Counted from the first letter of the stretch, positions 7,695 to 15,986 are shown. The stretch is DNA of 38,834 bases from an uncultured Tessaracoccus sp. (GCF_943914565.1 NZ_CALUCN010000021.1:1-38834), one strand, 5' to 3'. Notes: generated by a model from the sequence alone, not told the origin. Translations and numbers: made by a program.

Positions 7695-10400
7695 TCACTG
7701 CCGGACGAGCTGCACCCGTTCGCAGAAGTGCGCCTTCGTGAGCCCCTCGCGCAGCGGCTCGACTTCGAAGAACACGACCTTCCGGCCCTCGTCGACGGCG
7801 GGGAACTCGAGCTGGAGCACGTCGCCGGCGAGCGTCGTCCAGTGCACGCGCACCGCACTGCCGTCGGCGCGGACGCCGCGCACGGCGAACATCCCGTGCC
7901 GGTCCGTGAGCACGGCGGTGCCGCGGCGCAGGAGCGAGCGGCCGACGACGCCGCTCTTGCGCGCCAGCCGTCCGGCCGGGCGCAGGCTGCGGTGCTGACG
8001 GGCCACGCTGGCGATGCGCGGCTTCTCGACGATGCGGTAGCGCACCGTGACCGGGTCGGGCCCGACGAACACACTGCCCTGCGCGGTGCCGCCGGCGACG
8101 GAGTCGACGGCGTGCGCGACGGACTCGAGCGGGGCGGTCACCGGGCGCACGTCGACACGGTCGATCTGGATGCCGAACATGGCGCGCTCGTTGACCTCGG
8201 GCGCGAACGCCAGGTCGGCCGCGCCGAGGTGCACGAGCAGCAGCCCGCCCGGCTGCCAGGAGTGCGGGGGCACGGTGAACCGCAGCACGGTCCGGTTGCG
8301 CTCACCACCCATGGTGCAGGCACCCACGACGTCACCGCCGCAGCGCACGACGAGGTGTCGCGGCTGCCGGGAGACCTCGGCCGGGTCCTCCTCGAACTTC
8401 TTCGCCCACCATGAGTGACTGGCGTTGTCGAGGGTGAGCGCGAGCTCCACTTCGAGCTCGTCGTCGCTCGGCTCGACCTTGAGGCCGAGCAGCACCTCGG
8501 AACGGTTGCCGCGCCCGAGCACCTTGACGCCGCGGATGAGCCCGTCGTAGATGACCAGGGACTCGTCGGCGCCGGAGTCGAAGGAGGCGGGCACCTCCTT
8601 GGCCGGGGCGATCTCGTCGAAGATGGTGCTCAGCCCCTTGGCCGTGCGCTCCTTCGGGCCCTCCGCCTCGGCCGGGCCCTCGTCGGGCAGGACGTCGCGG
8701 ACCGCGCCCACGGCGGCGGTGGTGTCGGCGAGCTCCCGGTGCGGCACAGCGAGGTCGATCCGCGTGAGGAACGGCTCGCGCTGCTTCAACATGCGACGCA
8801 CGGCGACGAGCCCGGCGTCCCCGTCGGACTCGACGTGCGTGAACGCGAGGATGATCGCGAGGTACAGCCGGTCGCCCTGCGAGGACTCCCAGTGGGGCAC
8901 GTAGCCGGAGTCGACGTCGGTGCCGGCCCGGTAGAACCACAGCCACAGGCGCGCCCTGGCCACCTGCTCGTCGGTGATCATCCGCTCACCGGCGCGCAGC
9001 TTCGTGATCGACTCCTCGAGCGCCGCCCAGTACTCCTCGCGGCTGTCCGCACGGCGGGAGAAGCCGATGTGGCTCCACTCGGACCAGCCGGCCTGGAGTG
9101 CCGGGATGCCGTAGGCGGGGAACTCGTTGGAGACGCTGCCGCGCACCGTGACAGCGAGGTCGATGAGGCTCCACAGCACGTTCTTCGACAGGTTCAACGA
9201 CTGCTCGAACGCGACGTGCGCGACGTCGGCGTGCCGTTCGGCGATCGCCTCGAAGTGCTCGGTGCCGTCGTAGTTGGCCTGCGCGGGGTGGTCGACGATG
9301 AGCCAGTTGACCTCGGGGTGCTGCGTCGCGTACTCGACGGTCTGCTCGAACCAGTCGGCCAGGTTGTCGAAGATCTCGTGGTTGGAGTGCACCGCGTCGG
9401 AGACGGCGTGGTTGAACACGACGATGACCGGCTTCTCCGGGTCGAAGCCCATGAGGCGCATCGCGTGCTCGCGGACGGACTGCCGCTCCTGCTCGCTGTG
9501 GAAGCCGAGCTCGGAGATGCTGCCGCCGCCGCGCCACCACGACGGGCGGCCGTAGTTGGACTTCGAGCGGAACGCCACCACCTCGGCGGCGCGCTCGAGC
9601 ACGTCGCGGGCACTCCAGATGTGCCGTTCGAAGTAGTCGGCGATCTGGAGCGTCCAGTTCTCGCGCGCGGTGAGTGAGAGGTCGGTGTGCTCAGGGAACA
9701 GCGCGTAGGCCTTGAACGACCCGGTGGACTGGACGTGGAACACGGGCACCTCGGCGCGCATCGCGGCGTCGACGCCGAAGCCCCACTGGTGGTAGTCGAT
9801 GTGGCTCGTGACGAAGCCGACGGAGGGGCGGGTCATGAGGGCGTCCCAGACCCGCGCGTAGGCGTCGTTGCGCCGCTCGAGCTCGAGGTACTCCTCCGAG
9901 GCGCGCACCTCGTCGGTGAGGACGGGGATGCGCAGCGCGCGAAGGTGGGTGGCCTCGGTGATCTCGGCGTAGCGCTGCGGGTCGGCGCGGCGCTCCCGCT
10001 CGACCTGCACGGGTTCGTCGAGCATCGAGAAGACCTCGCGCCCCTCGAGGACCTCGTCGACGAGCATCCCCAGGTCGATCACGTCGACGGCACCGTAGGC
10101 CTGCGCCACCTGCTCCATGTGCTCCTGGTCGTAGTAGGACCAGATCATGTCCGCCCAGTACGCGTCGGGGCCGACGAGCGCCACCATTCGGCACGGCACG
10201 TGGCGCTGCATCGCGGCGGCGAGGGTGAGGTTGCGGATCGCGACGCGGATGTCCTGCGAGAGCATGTCGACGTAGAGCACCGGGCCGCTCGTGCGGTCCA
10301 GGGTGTTCAGCTGCCAGTGGTTGCGCGCCGCTGCGCACATGGCGTCGAACCGGCCTCCGTAGGTCTGGTTCAGTGGCTCCTGGGGCTTCATCCTCACCAC
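7695..10400 (-). CDS. Large capsule-type glycosyltransferase-like protein with C-terminal beta-rich region
   Basis: This is a 901-aa cytosolic protein. The first ~520 residues look like a GT-B transferase of the capsule/Kdo-transferase style: VLYVDMLSQDIRVAIRN near the N-terminus, HVQSTGSFKAY, VIVVFNHAVSDAVHSNHEIF, then NWLIVDHPAQANYDG and TVRGSVSNEFPAYGIPALQAG. This late block matches the pattern of nucleotide-sugar-binding ends in capsule enzymes. Residues ~600-901 lack motifs and read as beta-strand rich, perhaps a carbohydrate-binding or scaffold region. The start is uncertain: GTG 10400 has AAGGAG nine bases upstream, ATG 10391 lacks spacing, and the frame is open to 10457. The gene is 120 bp upstream of the methyltransferase-like gene and may share its transcript. 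Confidence 0.65.
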   Translation of the reverse strand: MVRMKPQEPLNQTYGGRFDAMCAAARNHWQLNTLDRTSGPVLYVDMLSQDIRVAIRNLTLAAAMQRHVPCRMVALVGPDAYWADMIWSYYDQEHMEQVAQAYGAVDVIDLGMLVDEVLEGREVFSMLDEPVQVERERRADPQRYAEITEATHLRALRIPVLTDEVRASEEYLELERRNDAYARVWDALMTRPSVGFVTSHIDYHQWGFGVDAAMRAEVPVFHVQSTGSFKAYALFPEHTDLSLTARENWTLQIADYFERHIWSARDVLERAAEVVAFRSKSNYGRPSWWRGGGSISELGFHSEQERQSVREHAMRLMGFDPEKPVIVVFNHAVSDAVHSNHEIFDNLADWFEQTVEYATQHPEVNWLIVDHPAQANYDGTEHFEAIAERHADVAHVAFEQSLNLSKNVLWSLIDLAVTVRGSVSNEFPAYGIPALQAGWSEWSHIGFSRRADSREEYWAALEESITKLRAGERMITDEQVARARLWLWFYRAGTDVDSGYVPHWESSQGDRLYLAIILAFTHVESDGDAGLVAVRRMLKQREPFLTRIDLAVPHRELADTTAAVGAVRDVLPDEGPAEAEGPKERTAKGLSTIFDEIAPAKEVPASFDSGADESLVIYDGLIRGVKVLGRGNRSEVLLGLKVEPSDDELEVELALTLDNASHSWWAKKFEEDPAEVSRQPRHLVVRCGGDVVGACTMGGERNRTVLRFTVPPHSWQPGGLLLVHLGAADLAFAPEVNERAMFGIQIDRVDVRPVTAPLESVAHAVDSVAGGTAQGSVFVGPDPVTVRYRIVEKPRIASVARQHRSLRPAGRLARKSGVVGRSLLRRGTAVLTDRHGMFAVRGVRADGSAVRVHWTTLAGDVLQLEFPAVDEGRKVVFFEVEPLREGLTKAHFCERVQLVRQ

Positions 10401-10475
10401 GTCGGAGGTCTCCTTCTTCGCGTCTGCTGGGGCGCGCCGGCCGAGCCGAAGGACCAAGCGCAGGGATACCCGGCC

Positions 10476-10481
10476 AGCATA
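10476..10481 (-). promoter_or_regulatory. Candidate -10 box for the 901-aa glycosyltransferase gene
   Basis: TATGCT on the minus strand lies about 75 nt before the GTG at 10400. No good -35 is seen. The rest of the 249-bp divergent gap (10401-10649) holds a plus-strand TACCAT at 10581-10586, a possible -10 for the gene at 10650. Confidence 0.3.
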
Positions 10482-10649
10482 GGGTGCGGCAGCCTGTCGG
10501 ACCAGTTCCGGGCCCTTTTCGACAACGGGGGACGACGGGGTTCACCCCGCACGGGGCTCGTCGGCCCGGGCGGGAGCCACTACCATGAACGGCGTCTCCG
10601 AGCGCTGCCCGCGGGACACCGTCCAGCCGCAACCCCGGGGAGGTCTGCC

Positions 10650-11588
10650 ATGCCGCGCATCTCGTTCGTGTTCCCGATCTACAACGAGTCGGGCAACATC
10701 GAGCTCCTGCACCGCACGATGCGCGAGGTCACGGCCGGGCTCGAGGAGGAGCTCGAGTTCCTCTACGTCAACGACGGCAGCCGCGACGACTCCCTGCGGC
10801 TGCTGCGCGGGCTCGCCGACGTCGACCCCAGCGTCACGGTCATCGATCTCTCGCGCAACCACGGTCACCAGATCGCGGTCACGGCCGGGCTCGACGCGGC
10901 GACCGGGGATGCCGTCGTCGTCATGGACGCGGACCTGCAGGACCCGCCCGAGGTCGCGCTCGCGCTCATCGCGAAGTGGCGCGATGGCTACGACGTCGTC
11001 TACGCCCAGCGCCGCACGCGGGAGGACACGTGGTTCAAGAAGACGACCGCGAGCGCGTTCTCCCGCACGCTCAACTGGCTCTCCGACATCGAGATCCCCC
11101 GCGACACCGGCGACTTCCGGCTCGTCTCCCGCAGGGCGCTCGACCACGTGCGGCGCTACCGCGAGCACGACCGCTTCCTGCGCGGGATGTTCGCCCACGC
11201 CGGGTTCCGGCAGGTCGCGGTGCCGTTCGACCGGCACGCCCGGCACGCCGGCGAGACCGGCTACCCGCTGCGCAAGATGGTGAAGCTCGCCGTCGACGGC
11301 ATCATGGGCTTCAGCAGCAAGCCACTCGCGCTCATCAGCCAGCTGGGCGTCGCGTTCTCGGCGTTCGCGGTGATCGGCATCCTCTACGCGCTCGTCGTGC
11401 GCCTGGCCTTCCCGGCCCAGGCGGTGCCCGGCTGGACGTTCACCGTCATCGTCATCCTCCTCGTCGGGGGCCTGCAGCTGGTGATGATGGGCATCATCGG
11501 CGGCTACGTCGGGCGCATCTACACCGAGGTGAAGGGGCGCCCGCTCTACGGCGTCCAGGAGATCTACCACCGTCGCGACGATGCCTGA
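10650..11588 (+). CDS. GT2 polyprenyl-phosphate sugar transferase (GtrB/DPM1-like)
   Basis: This 312-aa membrane-anchored GT2 enzyme probably transfers a sugar from its nucleotide form to undecaprenyl/decaprenyl phosphate on the cytosolic face. VFPIYNESGNI opens the Rossmann-like fold, VNDGSRDDS and VMDADLQDPPE (the DxD-type metal site) follow, and the acceptor loop has RDTGDFRLVSR. Two C-terminal membrane segments (around residues 222-250 and 256-285) are typical of GtrB and PolM-type proteins. ATG 10650 has GGGAGG six bases upstream. The stop overlaps the start of the GtrA-like gene by 8 bp, so the two work as a pair: synthesis then flipping of a lipid-linked monosaccharide for decoration outside the membrane. 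Confidence 0.88.
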   Translation: MPRISFVFPIYNESGNIELLHRTMREVTAGLEEELEFLYVNDGSRDDSLRLLRGLADVDPSVTVIDLSRNHGHQIAVTAGLDAATGDAVVVMDADLQDPPEVALALIAKWRDGYDVVYAQRRTREDTWFKKTTASAFSRTLNWLSDIEIPRDTGDFRLVSRRALDHVRRYREHDRFLRGMFAHAGFRQVAVPFDRHARHAGETGYPLRKMVKLAVDGIMGFSSKPLALISQLGVAFSAFAVIGILYALVVRLAFPAQAVPGWTFTVIVILLVGGLQLVMMGIIGGYVGRIYTEVKGRPLYGVQEIYHRRDDA

Positions 11589-12018
11589 GCCCGGGCGCGA
11601 CGCCGGGCGCGGCACCGACCGACTCCGGCAGATGGCCCGGTTCGCGGTCGTCGGGGGCCTCAACACCGCGCTCGACTTCGCGCTGCTGTTCGTGTTCGTC
11701 ACCGTGACCCACCTGGGGACGTACCTGGCCAACGTCCTCTCCACCGGCATCTGCCTCGTCGTGAGCTTCCTGCTCAACCGCTCGTTCACGTTCCGCGCCG
11801 ACGGCGACCGGCGGCGGCAGTTCGTGCGGTTCCTCGTCGTGACGCTCGCCGGGTTGTGGGGTGTGCAGACGGCGCTGATCTGGGCGGTCAACGTCGCGCT
11901 CGGTGGGCGGCTCACCGGCGCGACGCTGCTGTTCGTCGCCAAACTCGTCGCGACGGGCGGCTCGCTGGCGTGGAACTACGTCCTCTACGACCGGCTGGTG
12001 TTCCGCAGCCGGCCGTAG
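11581..12018 (+). CDS. GtrA-like flippase family membrane protein
   Basis: This 145-aa protein has four predicted membrane segments (roughly residues 18-40, 42-62, 82-102 and 112-132) and the GtrA landmarks RFAVVGGLNTALDF at the first helix and FLLNRSFTFR in the loop after the second. GtrA proteins are thought to flip a polyprenyl-phosphate sugar made by the neighbouring GtrB. The reading frames overlap (ATGCCTGA) with the upstream GT2 gene, indicating translational coupling. A strong hairpin lies just after the stop. Confidence 0.88.
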   Translation: MPEPGRDAGRGTDRLRQMARFAVVGGLNTALDFALLFVFVTVTHLGTYLANVLSTGICLVVSFLLNRSFTFRADGDRRRQFVRFLVVTLAGLWGVQTALIWAVNVALGGRLTGATLLFVAKLVATGGSLAWNYVLYDRLVFRSRP

Positions 12019-12025
12019 GGACGTC

Positions 12026-12050
12026 GGGGCCGCCGGGCAGCCGGCGCCCC
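12026..12050. terminator. Hairpin between convergent gtrA-like gene and pseI
   Basis: GGGGC followed by GCCGG (one extra base) at 12026-12036 pairs with CCGGCGCCCC at 12041-12050 around a four-base loop. It lies in the 46-bp gap between two stop codons, so it probably serves both genes. There is no T-tract, as is usual in high-GC actinobacteria. Confidence 0.55.
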
Positions 12051-12064
12051 GGACGAGGGCTGGG

Positions 12065-13117
12065 TCAGAGCAGGTCCCAGGTGAGCGGGGTGCCCTTCAC
12101 GGCGTCGACGCGGAACTCGCGGCCCTCGACGGTCGAGTACTCGTCGGGCATCAGGCCGCCCGCGGGGCGGATGGAGCGCACGTTGTCGGGGCCGACAGTC
12201 TCCCCCGCGCGCACGTCGCGGGTGACGAACAACGAACGGCGGAACCGCAGACCCTCCCGCTCCGACTCCTTCGCACCGATGCGCGACTCGCCGAGCGCCT
12301 GCCGCGCGACGGCGGTCTCCCGCACGAGGGCGGCCAGTTCGTCGGGTTCGAGGGAGAAGGCCGAGTCGACGCCGCCGTCGTCGCGGGCGAGCGTCACGTG
12401 CTTCTCGACGAGGACCGCGCCGAACGCGATCGACGCGACCGGCACGCCGATGCCCATCGTGTGGTCGGAGAGGCCGACGAGCACGTCGAAGGCGTTCGCC
12501 ATCACGGGGATCGAGCGCAGGTTCGCCGACGCCGGGTCGGCCGGGTAGTCCGCCGTGCAGGACAGCACGACGATCTGCTCGTTGCCCGTGGACCGCGCGG
12601 CCTTGACCGCCGCGTCGATCTCGGCGACGGAGGCCATGCCCGTCGAGATGATGATCGGCTTGCCCGTCTCGGCCATGCGACGGATGAGCGGCAGGTCGAT
12701 CATCTCAGAGCTCGCGACCTTGTACGCGGGCGTGCCGAGCGACTCGAGGAAGTCCACCGCCGTCGGGTCGAACGGCGACGAGAACGCGAGGATGCCCTTG
12801 TCGCGCGCGTGGGCGAAGATCTGCTCGTGCCACTCCCACGGGGTGTGGGCCTCGTCGTAGAGGTCGTAGAGACGCCTGCCGCCCCAGAGCTCGTGCCCGT
12901 CGGAGAGCCGGAAGCTCGGGGTGTCGGCGTCGATCGTGATCGTGTCGGCGGTGTAGGTCTGCAGCTTGATCGCGTGTGCGCCGGCCTCGGCCGCCATCGT
13001 GACGATGTCGAGCGCGCGCTGGAGGTCGCCGTTGTGGTTGCCGCTCATCTCGGCGATGATGAACGGATCGGCGTCGGGGCCGACGGGCACCTGCCCGATC
13101 GTGATGGGGTTGGCCAT
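12065..13117 (-). CDS. pseI: Pseudaminic acid synthase (PseI, NeuB family)
   Basis: This 350-aa enzyme condenses the PseG product with phosphoenolpyruvate to pseudaminic acid. The N-terminal NeuB barrel shows FIIAEMSGNHNGDLQRAL and GAHAIKLQTYTADT, the wording specific to PseI. FSSPFDPTAVDFLE, YKVASSEMIDLPLI and GLSDHTMG complete the active site. The last ~60 residues form the antifreeze-like SAF domain (RRSLFVTRDVRAGETV). ATG 13117 is chosen over the open frame to 13174 because it matches the family start and has a GAGAGGA site eight bases upstream. It follows pseH after 13 bp and is convergent with the gtrA-like gene. Confidence 0.95.
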   Translation of the reverse strand: MANPITIGQVPVGPDADPFIIAEMSGNHNGDLQRALDIVTMAAEAGAHAIKLQTYTADTITIDADTPSFRLSDGHELWGGRRLYDLYDEAHTPWEWHEQIFAHARDKGILAFSSPFDPTAVDFLESLGTPAYKVASSEMIDLPLIRRMAETGKPIIISTGMASVAEIDAAVKAARSTGNEQIVVLSCTADYPADPASANLRSIPVMANAFDVLVGLSDHTMGIGVPVASIAFGAVLVEKHVTLARDDGGVDSAFSLEPDELAALVRETAVARQALGESRIGAKESEREGLRFRRSLFVTRDVRAGETVGPDNVRSIRPAGGLMPDEYSTVEGREFRVDAVKGTPLTWDLL

Positions 13118-13130
13118 GCTGGACGTCCTC

Positions 13131-13613
13131 TCAGAAGGTCTTGCGGGTGTGGATGACCTCGACGCGCTCGCCACCGACCTCGCGGGGGTAGCGCTCGACC
13201 TCGGCGAATCCCTGGCGGGCGTTGAAGTCGACGGCCGACTCGTTGGTGACGAGCGTCTCGCCGTCGAGCTGGGTGAGGCCCAACTCCTTGCGCGCGTACT
13301 TCACGGCCTCGCGCTGGATCGAGATCCAGGCGGGGAACATCGCGCCGCGCTCGGTGAGCCCGTCGTTGTCGAGGTAGTAGCCCCACCAGGCGGAGCCGTC
13401 GGCGAGGTCGAAGAAGGTGACGACGCCCGACGGGACCCCGTCGCGCTCGTAGATCAGCACGCGACGGGTGGGGTCGGCCTTCGTGCGTTCCCACCACTGC
13501 GCGTGCTCCTCAGGCGTGATCACGTGCTGGGTGAGCGAGACGCGGCGCACCTCGTCGTGGTTGCGCCAGGTGCGCATCGCGTCGAGGTCGGCGTCGGTGG
13601 CTGGGCGAAGCAT
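13131..13613 (-). CDS. pseH: UDP-4-amino-4,6-dideoxy-N-acetyl-beta-L-altrosamine N-acetyltransferase (PseH)
   Basis: This 160-aa GNAT-fold enzyme should acylate the C4 amine made by PseC, using acetyl-CoA or another acyl donor. LRPATDADLDAMRTWRNHDEVRR is the RimJ/PseH-type N-terminus, HAQWWERT follows, and the acyl-CoA core region includes GVVTFFDLADGSAWWGYYLD. Later comes TLVTNESAVDFNARQGFAEV, the conserved Asn/GF end of the GNAT fold. ATG 13613 fits the domain start and has CGGAG four bases before it; the frame is open to 13751. It is the first gene of pseHI. Its promoter must lie inside or next to the repeat array at 13.65-14.27 kb. Confidence 0.85.
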   Translation of the reverse strand: MLRPATDADLDAMRTWRNHDEVRRVSLTQHVITPEEHAQWWERTKADPTRRVLIYERDGVPSGVVTFFDLADGSAWWGYYLDNDGLTERGAMFPAWISIQREAVKYARKELGLTQLDGETLVTNESAVDFNARQGFAEVERYPREVGGERVEVIHTRKTF

Positions 13614-13777
13614 GGGTCTCCGTTCGTCGTCGTGCCCTCCCAGCGTAGCCCCATCCCGACGGGGGCTGGGCCGGCGCAGCCACCAGCCCGACCACGTGGC
13701 GTCCCACCCGGGCTGCCGTCGCGCCCCACCCGGGCTGCCGGCGCGCCCCACCCGGGCTGCCGTCGCGCCTCACCCGC

Positions 13778-13851
13778 GCACGAAACGCCGCGAAACCCGC
13801 ACGAGAGCGGCCAGAACGGGCCTCCCACCGCAAACACACGGCGTTTCGTGC
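13778..13851. repeat. 74-bp inverted-repeat element, copy 1
   Basis: Left arm GCACGAAACGCCG at 13778-13790 and its exact reverse complement CGGCGTTTCGTGC at 13839-13851 are separated by 48 bp. The centre is rich in CCTCCCAC and CGGCC-type motifs and could form inner stems. It has no coding capacity. Confidence 0.9.
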
Positions 13852-13938
13852 CACCCCGACGGAGGCTCAGCCGCGCGATGCAGCCACCAGCCCGACCCCC
13901 GTCGCGCCCCGCCCGTGCCGCCATCGCGCCCCACCCGC

Positions 13939-14012
13939 GCACGAAACGCCGCAAAACCCGCACGAGAGCGGCCAAAACGGGCCTCCCACCGCAAACACAC
14001 GGCGTTTCGTGC
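13939..14012. repeat. 74-bp inverted-repeat element, copy 2
   Basis: The 13-bp arms are the same as in copy 1, at 13939-13951 and 14000-14012, again with a 48-bp centre that differs from copy 1 at only two positions. Confidence 0.9.
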
Positions 14013-14099
14013 CACCCCGACGGAGGCTCAGCCGCGCGATGCAGCCACCAGCCCGACCCCCGTCGCGCCCCGCCCGTGCCGCCATCGCGCCCCACCCGC

Positions 14100-14173
14100 G
14101 CACGAAACGCCGCAAAACCCGCACGAGAGCGGCCAAAACGGGCCTCCCACCGCGAACACACGGCGTTTCGTGC
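14100..14173. repeat. 74-bp inverted-repeat element, copy 3
   Basis: The arms are at 14100-14112 and 14161-14173. The 48-bp spacing is kept and the centre differs from copy 2 by a single base. The downstream half of the 161-bp unit is replaced by 25-bp satellite units. Confidence 0.9.
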
Positions 14174-14262
14174 CACCCCGACGGGGGCTCAGCCGTGCCA
14201 CCCCGACGGGGGCTCAGCCGCGCCACCCGACTGAGGCTCAACCGCGCCACGCCGACGGTGGC

Positions 14263-15474
14263 TCAGCGGATGCGCGTGAGCGAGAACTCCCCTGCGACGA
14301 GGGCGCCCTCCGAGTAGTCACCCACGACGCGCCAGCGGTCCGTGCCGGGGGTGGTGGCGCCGTAGGTCAGGGGGATCGTGTAGCGGCCGTCCTTGGCGGG
14401 CGTGCGCGTCTGCGACGTGGACCAGCGCCCGTTGGGGAGCTTCACCTGGGTGCGGATCTTGCGCAGCCCGGACGGGTCGAACTTGCCCCACGTGTACGTG
14501 GTCTGGCCCACGCGCTTCACACCCGCGGACGCGACGGTGGGTGCCGTCACGCGACGCAGGCGCACCGGGGCGCTGGTGCTGCGTCGGCCCTCGATGACCG
14601 CGCCGACGCGGAACGTCTGCACCCCGCGGGTGCGCGCGCCGTAGGTGAGGGGAATCCTGTAGGCGCCGCTGGTGTCGGTGGAGCGGGTCTGCGATCGCGA
14701 CCAGCGCCCGTTGGGGAGTCGCACCTCGGTCCAGACCTCCGTCGGGACGTAGACGTCGATGCTGCCCCACGCGTAGGTGGTCTGCCCGAGGGGCTTCACA
14801 CCCGCAGTGGTCGCGTGGACGACGTCGTCGATGCGTTCGAGCTGCCGCACGGGCGTGCGCAGCACGGTGCCGCTCGGGTAGCGACCGGCGACGCGGTAGT
14901 CGTAGACGCCCGGCCGGTCCTTGCCGTAGGTGAGCGGGAGCACGTAGCGGCCGCGGGCGTCGGTGCGGCCGGTCTGCGACGTCGACCAGCGTCCGTCGGG
15001 GAGGCGGACCTCGGTCCAGACCTTGAGCGGCGTCGTGGTGTCGAACGTGCCCCAGGCGTTGCTCGGGTCGCCGACGAACTTCTGGTTGGCCGTGGCCATC
15101 GTCGGCTCGTTCACGATCTGGAACGTCGTCCACGGGCTCGACGCCTGGTCGGCCACCGCACGCACCTTGTAGGTCCCGCGCGCCGAGACGCCGAGCGGCG
15201 ACGTCCAGCTGCCGTCCTTGCGGGAGGTGTAGGTGACGCGCTGGACCGGGCCGTTGCCCTTGCGCACCTCGAACGAGAGCTGCTTCACCGTGCCGCAGCT
15301 GCGCAGCGTCGCGGTGGCGTAGGGCTGGACGTGGACCGAGAAGGCCCCCGCGTGCGTTGTGGTGACCCGGCAGCTGGCGTTGGCGGCCTGCGCCGTCGGG
15401 GCTCCGACGAGGCTGCCGGTGAGTCCGAGCGCGAGACCGAGACCCGCCAGGGCGGTGCGTTGCAACTTCTTCAT
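14263..15474 (-). CDS. Secreted three-repeat beta-rich protein
   Basis: This 403-aa exported protein is of unknown function. Residues 1-31 are a Sec signal peptide (MKKLQRTALAG, hydrophobic core, APTAQAANA cleavage region). A first domain (~32-122) has a cysteine pair (C35, C60), likely a disulphide. Then come three homologous units of about 93 residues (~125-217, 218-309, 310-403). Each contains a WG-F/I-D motif, an EVRLPxGRWSxSQT-type segment and an IPLTYG-type segment. Such units occur in secreted proteins of actinobacteria and suggest Ig-like beta sandwiches. ATG 15474 is preceded by AAGGAG at seven bases. It may bind wall polymers, but nothing in the sequence proves this. Confidence 0.8.
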   Translation of the reverse strand: MKKLQRTALAGLGLALGLTGSLVGAPTAQAANASCRVTTTHAGAFSVHVQPYATATLRSCGTVKQLSFEVRKGNGPVQRVTYTSRKDGSWTSPLGVSARGTYKVRAVADQASSPWTTFQIVNEPTMATANQKFVGDPSNAWGTFDTTTPLKVWTEVRLPDGRWSTSQTGRTDARGRYVLPLTYGKDRPGVYDYRVAGRYPSGTVLRTPVRQLERIDDVVHATTAGVKPLGQTTYAWGSIDVYVPTEVWTEVRLPNGRWSRSQTRSTDTSGAYRIPLTYGARTRGVQTFRVGAVIEGRRSTSAPVRLRRVTAPTVASAGVKRVGQTTYTWGKFDPSGLRKIRTQVKLPNGRWSTSQTRTPAKDGRYTIPLTYGATTPGTDRWRVVGDYSEGALVAGEFSLTRIR

Positions 15475-15492
15475 CTGGACACTCCTTGCCGC

Positions 15493-15520
15493 ACGGCCGC
15501 GCTGGGGAAGGTGCGGCCGT
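15493..15520 (-). promoter_or_regulatory. Leader hairpin upstream of the secreted-protein gene
   Basis: ACGGCCGC (15493-15500) and GCGGCCGT (15513-15520) form a perfect 8-bp stem with a 12-base loop. It lies just upstream of the AAGGAG ribosome site, so it would fold in the 5' untranslated region. Its effect is unknown. Confidence 0.4.
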
Positions 15521-15614
15521 CGCGCACCGCCATCGTCACAGGCACCTCCGGCCACGACGCGCACCAACACGCGCGTACCCCCAATTGCCCACACCTGCCG
15601 GTACACCCGTCGGG

Positions 15615-15935
15615 TCAGATGCGTGCGCGACGCGGAATCATCGTGGCTGATCGACGAGGTCGTGGCACCCGTCTGGACGCCCCGGAGCCCACCACGGGAA
15701 ACCTGCTCCGCCCGTGACGGCACCGGCCAGCCGGAGCAAACGCGGGCACGAGCTCGACCACGAACAGGCGCTCGAACATCTCGACGTACGATGCGACGAT
15801 CTCGGGGCGGATGCCCGGGGCCACGGCACCCACGCCGGCAGCCAACGTTGCGTAGCGCAGCTCCGACGACGTCATTCCGGCAGCTCCGAGAACGCTCGGA
15901 ACCCCCGAGAAGTTGCCGTTGGCCAGGACGTCCAT
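15615..15935 (-). pseudogene. Remnant of a DUF4143-type AAA ATPase gene
   Basis: A 106-codon minus-strand frame starts at ATG 15935. Its middle (about 15875-15722) reads TLAAGVGAVAPGIRPEIVAS and then ERLFVVELVPAFAP, which resembles the stretch of DUF4143 ATPases reading 'xTVAxYLxxLERLFVVEDLPAWAP'. The P-loop ATPase half and the C-terminal part are absent, and the frame decays after ~15720 into unrelated arginine-rich sequence. It is best read as an internal fragment of a lost gene. The identification rests on recall of the family pattern. Confidence 0.5.
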
Positions 15936-15950
15936 GCCCCTGATGTACAC

Positions 15951-15986
15951 CTGTCCGGAGAAAAGCAGGACAGTTGTCCGGAGAAA
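15951..15986. repeat. 12-bp direct repeat and small inverted repeat upstream of the acyl-carrier operon
   Basis: TGTCCGGAGAAA occurs at 15952-15963 and 15975-15986 (23-bp period). The first copy is also part of the inverted repeat CTGTCC (15951-15956) / GGACAG (15968-15973). It could be a regulatory site or a scar of the event that destroyed the neighbouring ATPase gene. Confidence 0.5.

Larger units (their letters stand above)
13653..14267. repeat. Repeat array: 161-bp tandem units carrying a 74-bp inverted-repeat element, flanked by 22- and 25-bp satellites
   Basis: This 600-bp non-coding stretch separates pseH from the secreted-protein gene. From the left it holds a diverged partial unit (about 13653-13702), three tandem 22-bp units starting CCCACCCGGGCTGC (13703, 13725, 13747), then 161-bp units starting at 13778, 13939 and 14100 (the third incomplete). 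The units differ by only a few bases, so the duplication is recent. After 14170 come four degenerate 25-bp units (GTGCCACCCCGACGG type) that run into the stop codon at 14263. Each 161-bp unit contains the inverted repeat described separately. The ORFs crossing the array on both strands are repeat artefacts. Confidence 0.92.

Noticed and set aside
12065..13117. Neu5Ac or legionaminic synthase instead of PseI
   Set aside because: The N-terminal wording, the PseB/PseC partners and the absence of a NeuC or Leg set favour pseudaminic acid.
13653..14267. CRISPR-like array
   Set aside because: The units are contiguous tandem copies with no unique spacers, and no cas genes are present.
13468..15717. 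749-codon plus-strand frame through the repeat array
   Set aside because: It reads through tandem repeats and then antisense to the secreted protein. There is no ribosome site and no motif.
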